From K23-9 sp964460665 (GTDB taxonomy: Bacteria > Planctomycetota > Planctomycetia > Pirellulales > Pirellulaceae): 64,000 bases of DNA. This document shows, one piece after another, positions 36,826 to 45,792 of the stretch. The stretch covers positions 1 to 64,000 of the forward strand of contig CAYWSL010000007.1 of assembly GCA_964460665.1 (NCBI GenBank). The letters run 5' to 3'. A program made the translations under genes and the position numbers. The notes under the pieces are model-generated. The model was not told the origin of the DNA. It saw only the letters and a program-made list of their open reading frames with translations, and did not search any database. Numbering within the stretch: the stretch's first letter is position 1; each line of letters opens with the position of its first letter.

Positions 36826-36862
36826 ATACTTGATGACGCAACTTCTGATTTAGAGAAAAATA

Positions 36863-37720
36863 ATGAAACGTGTTTTGGGTTTCCTTTTCGTTGCTATGGT
36901 GTCCGTCAGTACTGGCGGCGCTACGACAATCGTTGACTTCGAAGAACTAGGTGGCTTCAACGGTGTGCCACCGTCGGGTATCGGACAGTTTTTCAACGGC
37001 TATGGTGCCGGCGCACCGACGGGGACGTTTGCGACGATGGGAGTATTGTTCGGGACGCGAGAGTTTGGCCCTGGATGGTCGTACTCAACCGCACAGGACA
37101 CGACGACTCCTGGCTTTACGAACCAGTTTGCCGCCGCACCAGGCAGCGGTTCTGGCGGAAGTAACGCCTACGGAACGGCCTTTCTTGGTTCCGCCACGAC
37201 CGCCGCTGGTGTGCCGACTGACCAAGCAGTGTTCAGCCTGCCGGCTGCCGCGGCACTTACATCGATTGATTTGGCAAACGCCACTTACACGGCGCAGTAC
37301 ATCTTGAATGGCTTGGACGGTTTCGGGACACCAGACTTTGATGCCAATGCCCAGTTCAGCGATGGCGACTTTTATCGTGTCACGATTACCGGCTATGACG
37401 GCGTCGACGCGACCGGTGCCGTTACTGGATCATTGGATATCGACCTAGCCAACTATGGTGGCCCTGGAACGGCGGACGATCAGTTTTTGAGCGGCTGGAG
37501 CACCGTTGACCTAAGCAGCTTTGGCCTCACCAGCTCTCTCGCTTTTTCAGCGACCTCCAGCCAAATCAGTGATTTCGGCCAGTTCGGTATCTTCAGTGAT
37601 GTGCCCGCCTATCTCGCGGTCGATAACTTTTCCTTCACCGTCGCTGCTGTACCGGAACCATCCAGTATGGTCGCATTGGCATTACTGGTTGGCGCAGTCG
37701 GTTTTCGCCGTCGCCGCTGA
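36863..37720 (+). CDS. DUF4465 domain protein with PEP-CTERM sorting signal
   Basis: The 285-residue product has a signal peptide (about 1-20) and then a beta-rich domain matching DUF4465. It shows TIVDFEELGGFNG, WSYSTAQDTTTPGFTNQFA, GDFYRVTITGYD, WSTVDLSSFGLTSSLAF and PAYLAVDNFSF. The C-terminus is a PEP-CTERM anchor: VPEPSS, a hydrophobic helix (MVALALLVGAVGF) and RRRR. It should be exported and held at or released from the cell surface by an exosortase-type system. From memory, DUF4465-type proteins occur with cobalamin-uptake genes in other bacteria, which suits the B12 riboswitch upstream; B12 binding here is an inference. Confidence 0.87.
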   Translation: MKRVLGFLFVAMVSVSTGGATTIVDFEELGGFNGVPPSGIGQFFNGYGAGAPTGTFATMGVLFGTREFGPGWSYSTAQDTTTPGFTNQFAAAPGSGSGGSNAYGTAFLGSATTAAGVPTDQAVFSLPAAAALTSIDLANATYTAQYILNGLDGFGTPDFDANAQFSDGDFYRVTITGYDGVDATGAVTGSLDIDLANYGGPGTADDQFLSGWSTVDLSSFGLTSSLAFSATSSQISDFGQFGIFSDVPAYLAVDNFSFTVAAVPEPSSMVALALLVGAVGFRRRR

Positions 37721-37938
37721 AGAATATTTCCAAAGCCGATTGCTATCAAATTCGGATCGTTCTGGTTCAGTGGTCTATATCGCCAACTGGGAAGCTAACT
37801 TGTAGCGTTGGTGGACAGATTGAAAACGGGCTCAGGCACTGAATTGTTTTGATCGAAAATAGACGAAGGCGAGGTTTCGCACGGATGCGGCCTCTTGCCT
37901 GGAATGTTCAATACGATCAAATCGACTGATGGCAGGTT

Positions 37939-39894
37939 ATGGATGACCAATCCCGCTCTGGCGGCAGTGCTGGAAAAGATGAGGAGAGTAGCACAGATCG
38001 AAAGGTCCAGCCCTCTGGCGTAACATCACGGCGTGGATTGTTAAGAGCAGGCGCAGCGGCAGCGGCAGCGGCTGCTGGGGCTGTCGCCCAACCGGCTAAA
38101 GCCGATTTTGCACTGCTGCAATCGCTGCCTGTCATCGCCAAGCGTGGCGTTAGTAAGGACACGGTCGACAAGAAACGTGCGATCAATGACTATCACGCCA
38201 ACATGCGTCAATTCGGCGGGTCGCTTTCTTGTCACGGTAAGAATCTGTTGCATCAAAGACCCCGTCACGTTCCGTGGAACTTTGATGTCTTGATCATCGG
38301 GTCGGGCTACGGCGCGTCGATTTGTGCCGCGCGCCTTTCCATGGCAAAACGTAGTGGCGTAAGGCTGGGTATTCTCGAGCGCGGGCGCGAGTGGATTCCT
38401 GGAACCTTTGGCGACACGCTGGGGACGTTGACCGCTGAATCGCGTTTCCATTTGTTTGGCAAGAAAAAGAACACGGTCGATAACCCGGTCGGCCTTGTGA
38501 ACATGATGCGCAATGACGAAGTCAATGTGCTAAGCGGTAGTGGCTTGGGTGGTTCTTCGTTGATCAATGCCAACGTCGCTATCCGGCCTGACCGCGATTG
38601 TTTCATGCAACCACAGTGGCCAACGGCACTGCACGACCGTCGTGTTTTGGATCCTTATTACGACCGGGCGGCGTGGGAACTGGGCGCTGCTGCGGAGCCG
38701 CCCGACATGAGTCCTAAAGCTCGGGCGCAGCGGCTGGCAGCGAATAACCTTGCGCACACGGGTTTGAATTGTCAGCAGGCCAACATCACGGTGACTCGTG
38801 TACCGCCTGGGCACGAAGGTCCGATTATCAATCGGCAAGGGATGCGTCAGCGAGGCTGTACGGGCTGCGGTGACTGCTGCAGCGGCTGCAATGTGGGAGC
38901 CAAGAATACGTTGGCGATGAACTACTTGCCGTTGGCAAAGCGGTTTGGCGCCGAGATGTACACGCACACCGAAGTGGTTCGAGTTGAAAAAACGAATGGC
39001 TACTACCGGGTTCACTTCAAGACGCACAGCAAGAACCGTAGCGGCGAGTATGTAGCGACTCATGGTAGCGTCACCAGTCGCGTCGTGATTGTCAGCGCAG
39101 GCAGCGTGGGTAGCAGCGAAATCATGCTTCGTAGTCGCGGTCACGGTATGCAGTTGTCGTCGCGAATTGGATTTCAATGGACGATGAATGGCGACGCCTT
39201 GGGGTTCATCCGCAACAGCAAGTACTTGATCAACTCCGCTGGGCAGGGCGCGTATCCAACAGGTAGGCAGGTTCCTTCTGGCCCAACCATCCAAACGAAT
39301 ATGACTTACACGAATCGCCCGCGGTTGCATGACCGCGTGTTGATTCAAGACGGTAGTATTTCGCGGGCATACGCCAATATCTTGGGCTTGCTGATGCAAG
39401 ACATGGACATGGATCGAACCATGATCATGTTAGGGATGGGGCACGACGGCGCGGGCGGACGGTTGACGCTGCGTGAGGACGGGCTGGGCAAGATCAGTTG
39501 GAAGGGCATCAAGGATAGTGCGTATCGTGCAAAGATCCGCGGTGAGTTTGCCAAGGTCGCGAAGGGGCATGGCGGCACGTACAAGTACCTGAAAATCTTT
39601 GGCGACAACTTCATCACCGTGCACCCGCTAGGCGGATGTGCAATGTCGGATGATCCGGCGTACGGTGTCGTGGATCACCGCGGCCGAGTCTTCGACGGAT
39701 CTGGCGGGGGATCGCAGGGTTTCTACTCGCCGGTACCGCGAGTCCACGAAGGCCTGTTTGTTGCTGACGGGTCGATTCTTCCGACCGCGATTGCGGTGAA
39801 CCCGCTGTTAACGATATCGGCGTTGTCAGAGAGGATTGCGGAGCACATCACGTTTGATCCGCAGTACCAAGATTTGTTTCAAGCCGCTGCCTAA
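37939..39894 (+). CDS. Tat-exported GMC-family oxidoreductase (cholesterol-oxidase-like)
   Basis: The 651-residue flavoprotein starts with a twin-arginine signal (SRRGLLRAGAAAAAAAAG, about residues 30-50). The FAD-binding motif IIGSGYGASICAARL is near 114-128, with ILERGREW after it and LSGSGLGGSSLINANV. The C-terminus has the GMC signature HPLGGCAMSDDP and VADGSILPTAIAVNPLLTI. A Cys-rich segment (GCTGCGDCCSGCNVGAK, about 311-327) resembles the cysteine cluster of some alcohol and steroid oxidases and may bind a metal. It should oxidise an alcohol or sterol-like substrate in the periplasm. It lies 218 bases after the DUF4465 gene, so co-regulation by B12 is possible but unproven. Confidence 0.86.
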   Translation: MDDQSRSGGSAGKDEESSTDRKVQPSGVTSRRGLLRAGAAAAAAAAGAVAQPAKADFALLQSLPVIAKRGVSKDTVDKKRAINDYHANMRQFGGSLSCHGKNLLHQRPRHVPWNFDVLIIGSGYGASICAARLSMAKRSGVRLGILERGREWIPGTFGDTLGTLTAESRFHLFGKKKNTVDNPVGLVNMMRNDEVNVLSGSGLGGSSLINANVAIRPDRDCFMQPQWPTALHDRRVLDPYYDRAAWELGAAAEPPDMSPKARAQRLAANNLAHTGLNCQQANITVTRVPPGHEGPIINRQGMRQRGCTGCGDCCSGCNVGAKNTLAMNYLPLAKRFGAEMYTHTEVVRVEKTNGYYRVHFKTHSKNRSGEYVATHGSVTSRVVIVSAGSVGSSEIMLRSRGHGMQLSSRIGFQWTMNGDALGFIRNSKYLINSAGQGAYPTGRQVPSGPTIQTNMTYTNRPRLHDRVLIQDGSISRAYANILGLLMQDMDMDRTMIMLGMGHDGAGGRLTLREDGLGKISWKGIKDSAYRAKIRGEFAKVAKGHGGTYKYLKIFGDNFITVHPLGGCAMSDDPAYGVVDHRGRVFDGSGGGSQGFYSPVPRVHEGLFVADGSILPTAIAVNPLLTISALSERIAEHITFDPQYQDLFQAAA

Positions 39895-39908
39895 CTGGGC
39901 ATCGCCGC

Positions 39909-40171
39909 TTTGTCGTAGCCACGCTCGCCCGAGCGTAGAAAACAGGGGGGCTCCACCTTCTGNNNNNNNNNNNNNNNNNNNNNNNNNNNNNNNNNNNNNN
40001 NNNNNNNNNNNNNNNNNNNNNNNNNNNNNNNNNNNNNNNNNNNNNNNNNNNNNNNNNNNNNNCTTTGTCGTAGCCACGCTCGCCCGAGCGTAGAAAACAG
40101 GGGGGCTCCACCTTCTGCGAACAAGGCGCTCCACCTTCTGGCGAACAAGGCGCTCCACCTTCTGGCGAAGG
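39909..40171. repeat. 54-bp and 24-bp direct repeats around a 100-N gap
   Basis: A 54-base unit (CTTTGTCGTAGCCACGCTCG to CTCCACCTTCTG) occurs just before the N run (39963-40062) and again just after it. It is followed by about three copies of a 24-base unit containing CGAACAAGGCGCTCCACCTT. Units are contiguous, and the real number across the gap is unknown. The array occupies the whole interval between the GMC gene and the first Flp pilin; no gene is seen there. Confidence 0.85.
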
Positions 40172-40192
40172 TCGCGACGTCCGTTCGGCGGT

Positions 40193-40381
40193 CTAGTTGA
40201 TCGCTCCTGAGATGGCGTTACCCGATTTGTCAAAACTGCCTTTGGTTTCAGCGGCTAGAAAGCCAACCGAACTAATGCAGACAGCAATGATTAGGGCAAG
40301 CATGACAGCGTACTCGACAGCAGTCGGGCCATCTTCTTCTTTTATGAAGTTCACGATTGCAATTCGCGCTCGTTGAAACAT
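40193..40381 (-). CDS. Flp family type IVb pilin
   Basis: This 62-residue pilin precursor (ATG at 40381) has a short leader ending in EEDG, cleaved before PTAVEYAVMLALIIAVCISS, the Flp signature with Glu at +5 and adjacent Tyr. The ORF could start 12 codons earlier. Mature pilin of about 45 residues would be assembled by a Tad system, but no Tad secretion genes are in this window. The second pilin gene lies 191 bases upstream on the same strand. Confidence 0.88.
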   Translation of the reverse strand: MFQRARIAIVNFIKEEDGPTAVEYAVMLALIIAVCISSVGFLAAETKGSFDKSGNAISGAIN

Positions 40382-40572
40382 TGATCTTATCTCGGGTAGG
40401 TTGAACGAAAGTCGCACGCGTTGGATGCGACATTCCCATTTGCTGAACCCTACGCTTCGATCTTGGCCGACGGTACGGAGACTCGTTGCATGAGTTTCTT
40501 TTTGTACGTCGTTTCCAGCAAGTTAACGATCGTATGGATTGTTAGGGTAAAGCGTGGACAACGTCCTCAATG

Positions 40573-40761
40573 TCAGTTGGCACCGGAGATCGCAGCGGAT
40601 GAAGCTTCAAAACTCTCTCTGTTGGAGTTACCCATGAAGGTCACCGCGGCGATGCATACTGCCAGGATGGCACCTAGCATCACGGCATATTCGACGGCTG
40701 TGGGGCCGTCTTCTTCGGCTAGAAAGCGGCTAATCGCGTTCCAAACGTTTTTGGGGTTCAT
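40573..40761 (-). CDS. Flp family type IVb pilin (paralogue)
   Basis: A 62-residue protein nearly collinear with its neighbour: leader MNPKNVWNAISRFLAEEDG, cleavage before PTAVEYAVMLGAILAVCIAA, then a short polar tail ending GAN. The shared EEDGPTAVEYAVML marks a tandem duplication. The tails differ, so the two could be a major and a minor pilin. Confidence 0.88.
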   Translation of the reverse strand: MNPKNVWNAISRFLAEEDGPTAVEYAVMLGAILAVCIAAVTFMGNSNRESFEASSAAISGAN

Positions 40762-40984
40762 GATTGGTTCTCGGTCATAAGCGGGGTTTTCATAGAAATG
40801 CTCCTAAAATGTAGGTTGCCGTTAGCTGGTTACGTCTTGGGAAGCAAAAACGAACCGCCAATGGAAGGAGGCGTAGTTATTATGACCCCTATCATTGGCA
40901 GGATGCGTTGTGGCAGTTCGTTTGCCGACGTACGCTATGCACGCCTGGAAGCCCGTATTTTTCTGATCTCCCGTTACTGAATTC

Positions 40985-42754
40985 ATGCTTGGACCGGTCT
41001 TTAATCGCGAAGCCATTGTGTCGCCCAAACGCAGCAAGACTTACTTGATGCGAGCGATCTATGTGCTCAGCCTGTTTCTGTTGTTGTGCACTGGCTACTT
41101 GGTACTAGATGGATCGCGATCACTTGTGACGGCGTCGGATTCTGCCCGCTTCGGCGGCTGGATTTTTTCGTTGCTTGCTCCGCTGCAATTGTTGGTGTTA
41201 AGTAGTCTGGCGGCTGTTGGTGCAGCCAGTAGCGTGGCACAAGAAAAAGACCGGCGGACGTTGTTGTTGCTGTTACTGACGCGGTTGTCAGGATTTGAAG
41301 TCGTTGGTGGAAAGCTGTTCGCAACGCTGCTTGCGCCGATGTCGATGTTGCTGTGTAGCCTGCCTGTATTCTTGGTGCTGCCGCTATTGGGTGGTGTTTC
41401 GCCACAGCAAGTGTTCGCCGTGTTCGCCGTTACTGCAGCGACCGTGTTTCTTGCTGGAACGGTCGGCACGGTGGTGGGCATGTGGCGCGAAAAGACTTTT
41501 CAGTCCATCGCGATGACCGTTTTGTTGTTGCTGTTGCTGGTCGTCGTTGGCGAAATCGTTGCGGCGGTCGCACCGTTATCACAAACCGCAATCTTGGCAA
41601 TTAGTCCACCGCGCGCGTTGGCTGCGGCCGCTTCGCCACTGGCCAGTTTGTCTGGCGCGACAGCGACCGGCGTGATGATCTTTGTGGTAGTCGCGGTGGC
41701 ATTCGCATTGTTGGTTCTGGTAGTTGGTGTCGCTCGCGTTCGCGTTTGGAATCCATCGCGCGAAGTTCGAATGAAAGCACCCGACGCAGAGAACTCCGAA
41801 GACTTAGAATCCGAAGCCGAGCCACAGAGTTGGAAAATTCGAGCTCCGCGACACGTTTGGGACAACCCGATTTTGTGGCGAGAAATTCGCACTTGGGCGT
41901 ACGGACGGAAGGTCGTCATCATTCGCTTGGCATTCGCGGCGCTGTTCATGCTGGTTGCGTCGACCGTCTATTTTCAAATTCAAAGTGGTGTCGCTTACGA
42001 ACCAGGTGGTCGCATTGGACGTGCCCTGCCTTCGGTCACCATTCCCGTCGCCGTCATTGGTGTGATCAGTTTGGTGTTGGTCAATGCGTTGGCTGTGAAC
42101 GCGATCACAGGTGAACGCGATGGGTTGGCATTGGACCTGCTGCTGGTGACTGATTTGAGCCCGAAAGAGTTTGTATTCGGCAAGTTGTTAGGGGTGCTTT
42201 ATGTTGGCAAAGAGATGATCATCTTGCCGGTGCTGTTGATCCTGTATCTGACGTTCAACAACGTGATGACGATAGAAAATGCGATTTACTGCATCATCGG
42301 TGCGGCGGTTCTGTACTTGTTCGTCACGATGTTGGGAATCCATTCGGGACTGAACTACGTTGCTGGACGAACGGCGACGTTAGCCAGTCTGGGAACGGTG
42401 TTCTTCCTGTGTGTTGGGATTGCGATTTGCATGACGATCATGGTCAGCTTCCGCGGCGCGTTCCAATTACAGTTGGCCCCGTTCTTGGTGATGATTTTGG
42501 GCGGCGGTGCGGCTTTGTTTGCGTCGCTGGGTTGGCGGAATCCGTCTTCGGCGATCTTTGTCGCGTCATTCTTTTTGCCGGTGATCACGTTTTACGCAAT
42601 CACTCAGTTCCTGTTGCAGACCGACAACCTTTACGTGTTCGCCGCTCTGGCGGTGATATACGGATTTACGACAGCCGCCATGATGATTCCCGCGCTCAGC
42701 GAGTTTGATGTGTCGCTGGAGAAGGATCGTAGTCGCGAGGGGGATACTGCTTGA
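40985..42754 (+). CDS. ABC-2-type transporter permease, two-domain
   Basis: This 589-residue membrane protein has about 12 hydrophobic helices in two similar halves. Each half opens with an amphipathic NREAIVSPKR or WREIRTWAYGRK segment, a helix, then an EKDRRTLLLLLLTRLSGFEVVGGK or ERDGLALDLLLVTDLSPKEFVFGK loop. Those loops are diagnostic of ABC-2 permeases (where they contact the ATPase). No ATP-binding subunit is adjacent, so its partner must be elsewhere. The start is the ATG at 40985. The stop overlaps the TTG start of the next gene by 4 bases. Confidence 0.83.
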   Translation: MLGPVFNREAIVSPKRSKTYLMRAIYVLSLFLLLCTGYLVLDGSRSLVTASDSARFGGWIFSLLAPLQLLVLSSLAAVGAASSVAQEKDRRTLLLLLLTRLSGFEVVGGKLFATLLAPMSMLLCSLPVFLVLPLLGGVSPQQVFAVFAVTAATVFLAGTVGTVVGMWREKTFQSIAMTVLLLLLLVVVGEIVAAVAPLSQTAILAISPPRALAAAASPLASLSGATATGVMIFVVVAVAFALLVLVVGVARVRVWNPSREVRMKAPDAENSEDLESEAEPQSWKIRAPRHVWDNPILWREIRTWAYGRKVVIIRLAFAALFMLVASTVYFQIQSGVAYEPGGRIGRALPSVTIPVAVIGVISLVLVNALAVNAITGERDGLALDLLLVTDLSPKEFVFGKLLGVLYVGKEMIILPVLLILYLTFNNVMTIENAIYCIIGAAVLYLFVTMLGIHSGLNYVAGRTATLASLGTVFFLCVGIAICMTIMVSFRGAFQLQLAPFLVMILGGGAALFASLGWRNPSSAIFVASFFLPVITFYAITQFLLQTDNLYVFAALAVIYGFTTAAMMIPALSEFDVSLEKDRSREGDTA

Positions 42755-44040
42755 ACGGGCTCGTCCTGGTTTGGCCTTGGTTGATCGCCATGGCCGTGCT
42801 GATTCTGTTCAGCGCCTTCTTTAGCGGTAGCGAAGCCGCATTGTTTTCTTTGACGCCGCGCGGGCGAAGGCGACTTTCGCGTAGTGGCGCTGGCGGTCGT
42901 ATCGCCGATGGATTACTCGCTGATCCGGATCGACTACTGTCTGCGATTCTGTTTTGGAATCTGTTGATCAACATGACGTACTTCGCGATTGCGACGATCG
43001 TGGCAAGTCGGCTGGAATCGAATGAGAACAGCGGGCAGTCGGTGGCGTTGGTTTTCACCGCCGTGACGTTGCTGACCATCATCTTTTGTAGCGAGATGTT
43101 GCCCAAGAGTGTTGCGGTTCTATTGCCTGTGCGTTTCTCGGTATGGGTTGGCCCACCACTAGCGCTGGCCGTCAAGATCGTCAGCCCGATCCTACCGGTC
43201 GTCGATTTGACGAATCAGCTATTGCGACGACTGATTTGGCCAACATTCCAGCGTGAACCAGAAATAGAACTGCACGATATCGCCAGAGCGATCGATCTGG
43301 GAACGGACGATGCGGCGCTTCAGCAACGCGACCGCATCGCGTTGCACGGCCTGATGGAGATGGCAGAAGTTCGCGCGTCCGAGATCATGCGTCCACGTGC
43401 AAAATTGTGTCTTTGCCCATTCCCGATCCAAAGTGATGAATTGGCCAAGCTGAATGTGCCCGGCGGGTACGTGATGGTCACCGACAAAGACCAGAAAACG
43501 ATTACTGCTACGATTGGGATTCGGCATTTGCGGCCCAGCCAAATCGACAACTTGGAAACGGCTGTAGAAGACGTCATTTACGTTCCATGGTCGGCACACG
43601 TCGCGCAGGTTTGGGACCAATTAGATGACGCGGACGTCAGTGTCGCGGTCGTGGTCAATGAATTTGGTGAAGTGGTGGGCGCTGTATTGGTCGACGATGT
43701 CTTGCGCCGCGTGCTTGCGCCCCGCCGTGGGGGCGACGAGGACTTGGGAGCAGGGGCGGCATCGATCGTGCAGCTTGGCGACCAGCACTTTCGTGTTTTA
43801 GGTTCAGCCAGTTTGCGGGCCTTGGCCAAGCGATTAGAAATCGAATCCCCCGATGAAACGATTGCGACCGCAGCGGGCTTCATTCAGCGACAAACCGAAC
43901 GCCTGCCACGTTTGGGAGATACGGCTCGGCTTTCGGGGTATCAGTTAACCGTGGTCGAGCAAGCCGACGAGGTGACTTGGATCGAAGTGCGATCATTCGC
44001 GGGGATGGACGACACCGACGATGCGGGGGCCCCGTCATGA
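42751..44040 (+). CDS. CNNM/CorC-type membrane protein (DUF21 plus CBS domains)
   Basis: This 429-residue protein has a DUF21 transmembrane domain (about 1-180) with FSAFFSGSEAALFSLT and EMLPKSVAVLLPVRFS. A CBS-domain pair (about 185-340) follows, with EIMRPRAKLCLCP and VVVNEFGEVVGAVLVDDV, then a CorC/HlyC-like C-terminal domain. Family members transport or regulate Mg2+ and other cations. The TTG start at 42751 overlaps the stop of the permease gene, and its own TGA overlaps the next ATG, so the genes are coupled. Ion specificity is inferred from the family only. Confidence 0.86.
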   Translation: MNGLVLVWPWLIAMAVLILFSAFFSGSEAALFSLTPRGRRRLSRSGAGGRIADGLLADPDRLLSAILFWNLLINMTYFAIATIVASRLESNENSGQSVALVFTAVTLLTIIFCSEMLPKSVAVLLPVRFSVWVGPPLALAVKIVSPILPVVDLTNQLLRRLIWPTFQREPEIELHDIARAIDLGTDDAALQQRDRIALHGLMEMAEVRASEIMRPRAKLCLCPFPIQSDELAKLNVPGGYVMVTDKDQKTITATIGIRHLRPSQIDNLETAVEDVIYVPWSAHVAQVWDQLDDADVSVAVVVNEFGEVVGAVLVDDVLRRVLAPRRGGDEDLGAGAASIVQLGDQHFRVLGSASLRALAKRLEIESPDETIATAAGFIQRQTERLPRLGDTARLSGYQLTVVEQADEVTWIEVRSFAGMDDTDDAGAPS

Positions 44041-44978
44041 TTTTCGCCATTATGTTGTTCATCATCGGACTGTCGTTGAGTGCGTTTTTTAGTGGTACGG
44101 AGACCGGCCTCTACCGAGTTTCGCGGACACGCTTGGTATTGGATGGACTAAGTGGATCACGTGCTGGCAAAGGTATGGTCTGGTTGCTGAATCACCCAGC
44201 GATCTTTGTGGCGACCACGTTGGTCGGGAATAACGTCGCGAACTTTCTAACCAGTTTTGCGATCGTGACCCTGGTAGCACACGTATTCGGGAACAGTTCA
44301 ACAGCGGAATTGCTTGGCCCAATTTTGATGACGCCGCTTGTTTTCGTTTTGGGCGAACTGTTGCCCAAATACCTGTTCTATCACGCGCCTTACAAGTTAT
44401 TGACCGCTACGCGTCCGATGGTCTTGTTGGCCACCGTGCTGTTTTCACCGATTTCGATCGTGTTGGGATTGCTGGGACGTGTGTTGATGATGATTACTGG
44501 TCAAACGCCATTTCGATTGCGTTTGGCGATGGCACGCGGAGAACTAGACCAAGTCCTGCAAGCCGGGGAAGAAGCCGGAGTGCTGAAGTCGGGACAGCGG
44601 TCACTCGCCAGGCAATTGTTTGACGCGGGAAATCAACCTGCCGTGAAGTTCGGTGTGCCGCCGGATCGTTTGCCGATCGTCGATGTGCCGTTTGACGCGA
44701 AGGAAGCCGCACGTGAGGCGCGTCGGCGCAATCATCCGATCGTGTTGGTTCGCAAGAAAGAACAGATTATCGGCTTTCTGCGTTTTGCCGATCTATTCCG
44801 TGATGAACCGATCACCAAGCCCAGGCCGATCGTGAAAGGCAGCTGGACCGACCGGCACTTAAAGGTGCTGCTACAGCTGTACGATGGAGGCAGCGAAGTC
44901 GCTGTGTTGTTCGACGACGCAGGCAAAATGCGATACGTCGTGACGCGTCGCCAATTATTGCAGCCGTTGGTGAAGTAA
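44037..44978 (+). CDS. Second DUF21/CBS membrane protein
   Basis: This 313-residue paralogue of the preceding gene begins IMLFIIGLSLSAFFSGTETGLYRVSR and contains the DUF21 GELLPKYLFYHAPYKLL segment (about residues 105-121). A diverged, shorter CBS region follows, with VDVPFDAKEAAREARRR, IVLVRKKEQIIGFLRFADLF and VAVLFDDAGKMRYVVTRR. The CorC-like C-terminal domain of its partner is missing. Translation is coupled by ATGA at 44037-44040. The two may form a heteromeric cation transporter. Confidence 0.85.
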   Translation: MIFAIMLFIIGLSLSAFFSGTETGLYRVSRTRLVLDGLSGSRAGKGMVWLLNHPAIFVATTLVGNNVANFLTSFAIVTLVAHVFGNSSTAELLGPILMTPLVFVLGELLPKYLFYHAPYKLLTATRPMVLLATVLFSPISIVLGLLGRVLMMITGQTPFRLRLAMARGELDQVLQAGEEAGVLKSGQRSLARQLFDAGNQPAVKFGVPPDRLPIVDVPFDAKEAAREARRRNHPIVLVRKKEQIIGFLRFADLFRDEPITKPRPIVKGSWTDRHLKVLLQLYDGGSEVAVLFDDAGKMRYVVTRRQLLQPLVK

Positions 44979-45045
44979 CGCGGACGGTGAAAGTTGGTTG
45001 CTTGCCACCTCTCCCGCGCCTGAGAGCCGGGAATCTTCAACCCGC

Positions 45046-45792
45046 TCAATTATTTTCGTCGGATTCGATCAAACCGTCTCGCAACCGGATCACTCGTTTT
45101 GCTCGCGCGGCGACTTCGTCTTCGTGAGTGATCATGACGATAGTTTTGCCGTCTTCGTTTAGCTCTTCGAATAGATCGAGCACTTCGTTGGTTGTCTTGG
45201 AGTCCAAATTTCCGGTCGCTTCGTCGGCCAGGATAAAATAGGGATCGTTGACTAAACTGCGAGCGATGGCAACGCGTTGTTGTTGGCCGCCCGATAATTC
45301 GGTGGGGCGGTGGTAAAGACGGTCGCCCAAACCCACTTTCTCTGCCAATTGTTGGCATTTCTGTTTTGCGTCTTTGCCAATCAAACCTTGGTACTGCAAT
45401 GGAACCTTGATGTTCTCCAAGACATTCAGCTGTTGAAGCAAATTGTACGACTGAAAAACGAATCCGATTCGTCGGCCGCGAATTCGCGACAACTGAAAGT
45501 CGGTGATTTTTGAAACGTCATCACCTGCCAGTAAGTATTTACCACTTGTGGGACGATCCAAGCATCCCAGCACATTCAACAACGTGCTCTTGCCAGATCC
45601 CGATGGTCCCATGATTGCAATGTATTCGCCGACCTGCACGTCGAATGTAACACTTCGCAAGGCATGAACTGTCTCGCCAGCCAGAAAGTAGGTTCGAAAC
45701 AAATCTTCGACACGAAACGCGTAGTCTCCTGTATCGGTTTGTTGCTGATCTGTTTGCGGGCTTTGGCGCCGCTGCCGAAATTCGCTACTCAT
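45046..45792 (-). CDS. ABC transporter ATP-binding protein (MacB/LolD-like)
   Basis: This 248-residue ATPase has Walker A (GPSGSGKSTLLN), Q-loop FVFQSYNLL, signature LSGGQQQRVAIARSL, Walker B ILADEATGNLD and the H-loop MITHEDEV. It has the MacB/LolD-type start EDLFRTYFLAGETVHALRSV. It overlaps the permease gene by 8 bases and is the last gene of the efflux operon. It should power lipid, lipoprotein or drug export with the adaptors and TolC-family protein encoded upstream. Confidence 0.94.
   Translation of the reverse strand: MSSEFRQRRQSPQTDQQQTDTGDYAFRVEDLFRTYFLAGETVHALRSVTFDVQVGEYIAIMGPSGSGKSTLLNVLGCLDRPTSGKYLLAGDDVSKITDFQLSRIRGRRIGFVFQSYNLLQQLNVLENIKVPLQYQGLIGKDAKQKCQQLAEKVGLGDRLYHRPTELSGGQQQRVAIARSLVNDPYFILADEATGNLDSKTTNEVLDLFEELNEDGKTIVMITHEDEVAARAKRVIRLRDGLIESDENN

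Noticed and set aside
37721..37938. Second terminator separating the DUF4465 gene from the GMC gene
   Set aside because: A weak AGGCGAGG/CCTCTTGCCT fold is visible near 37870-37905 but without a T-run, so it was not called.
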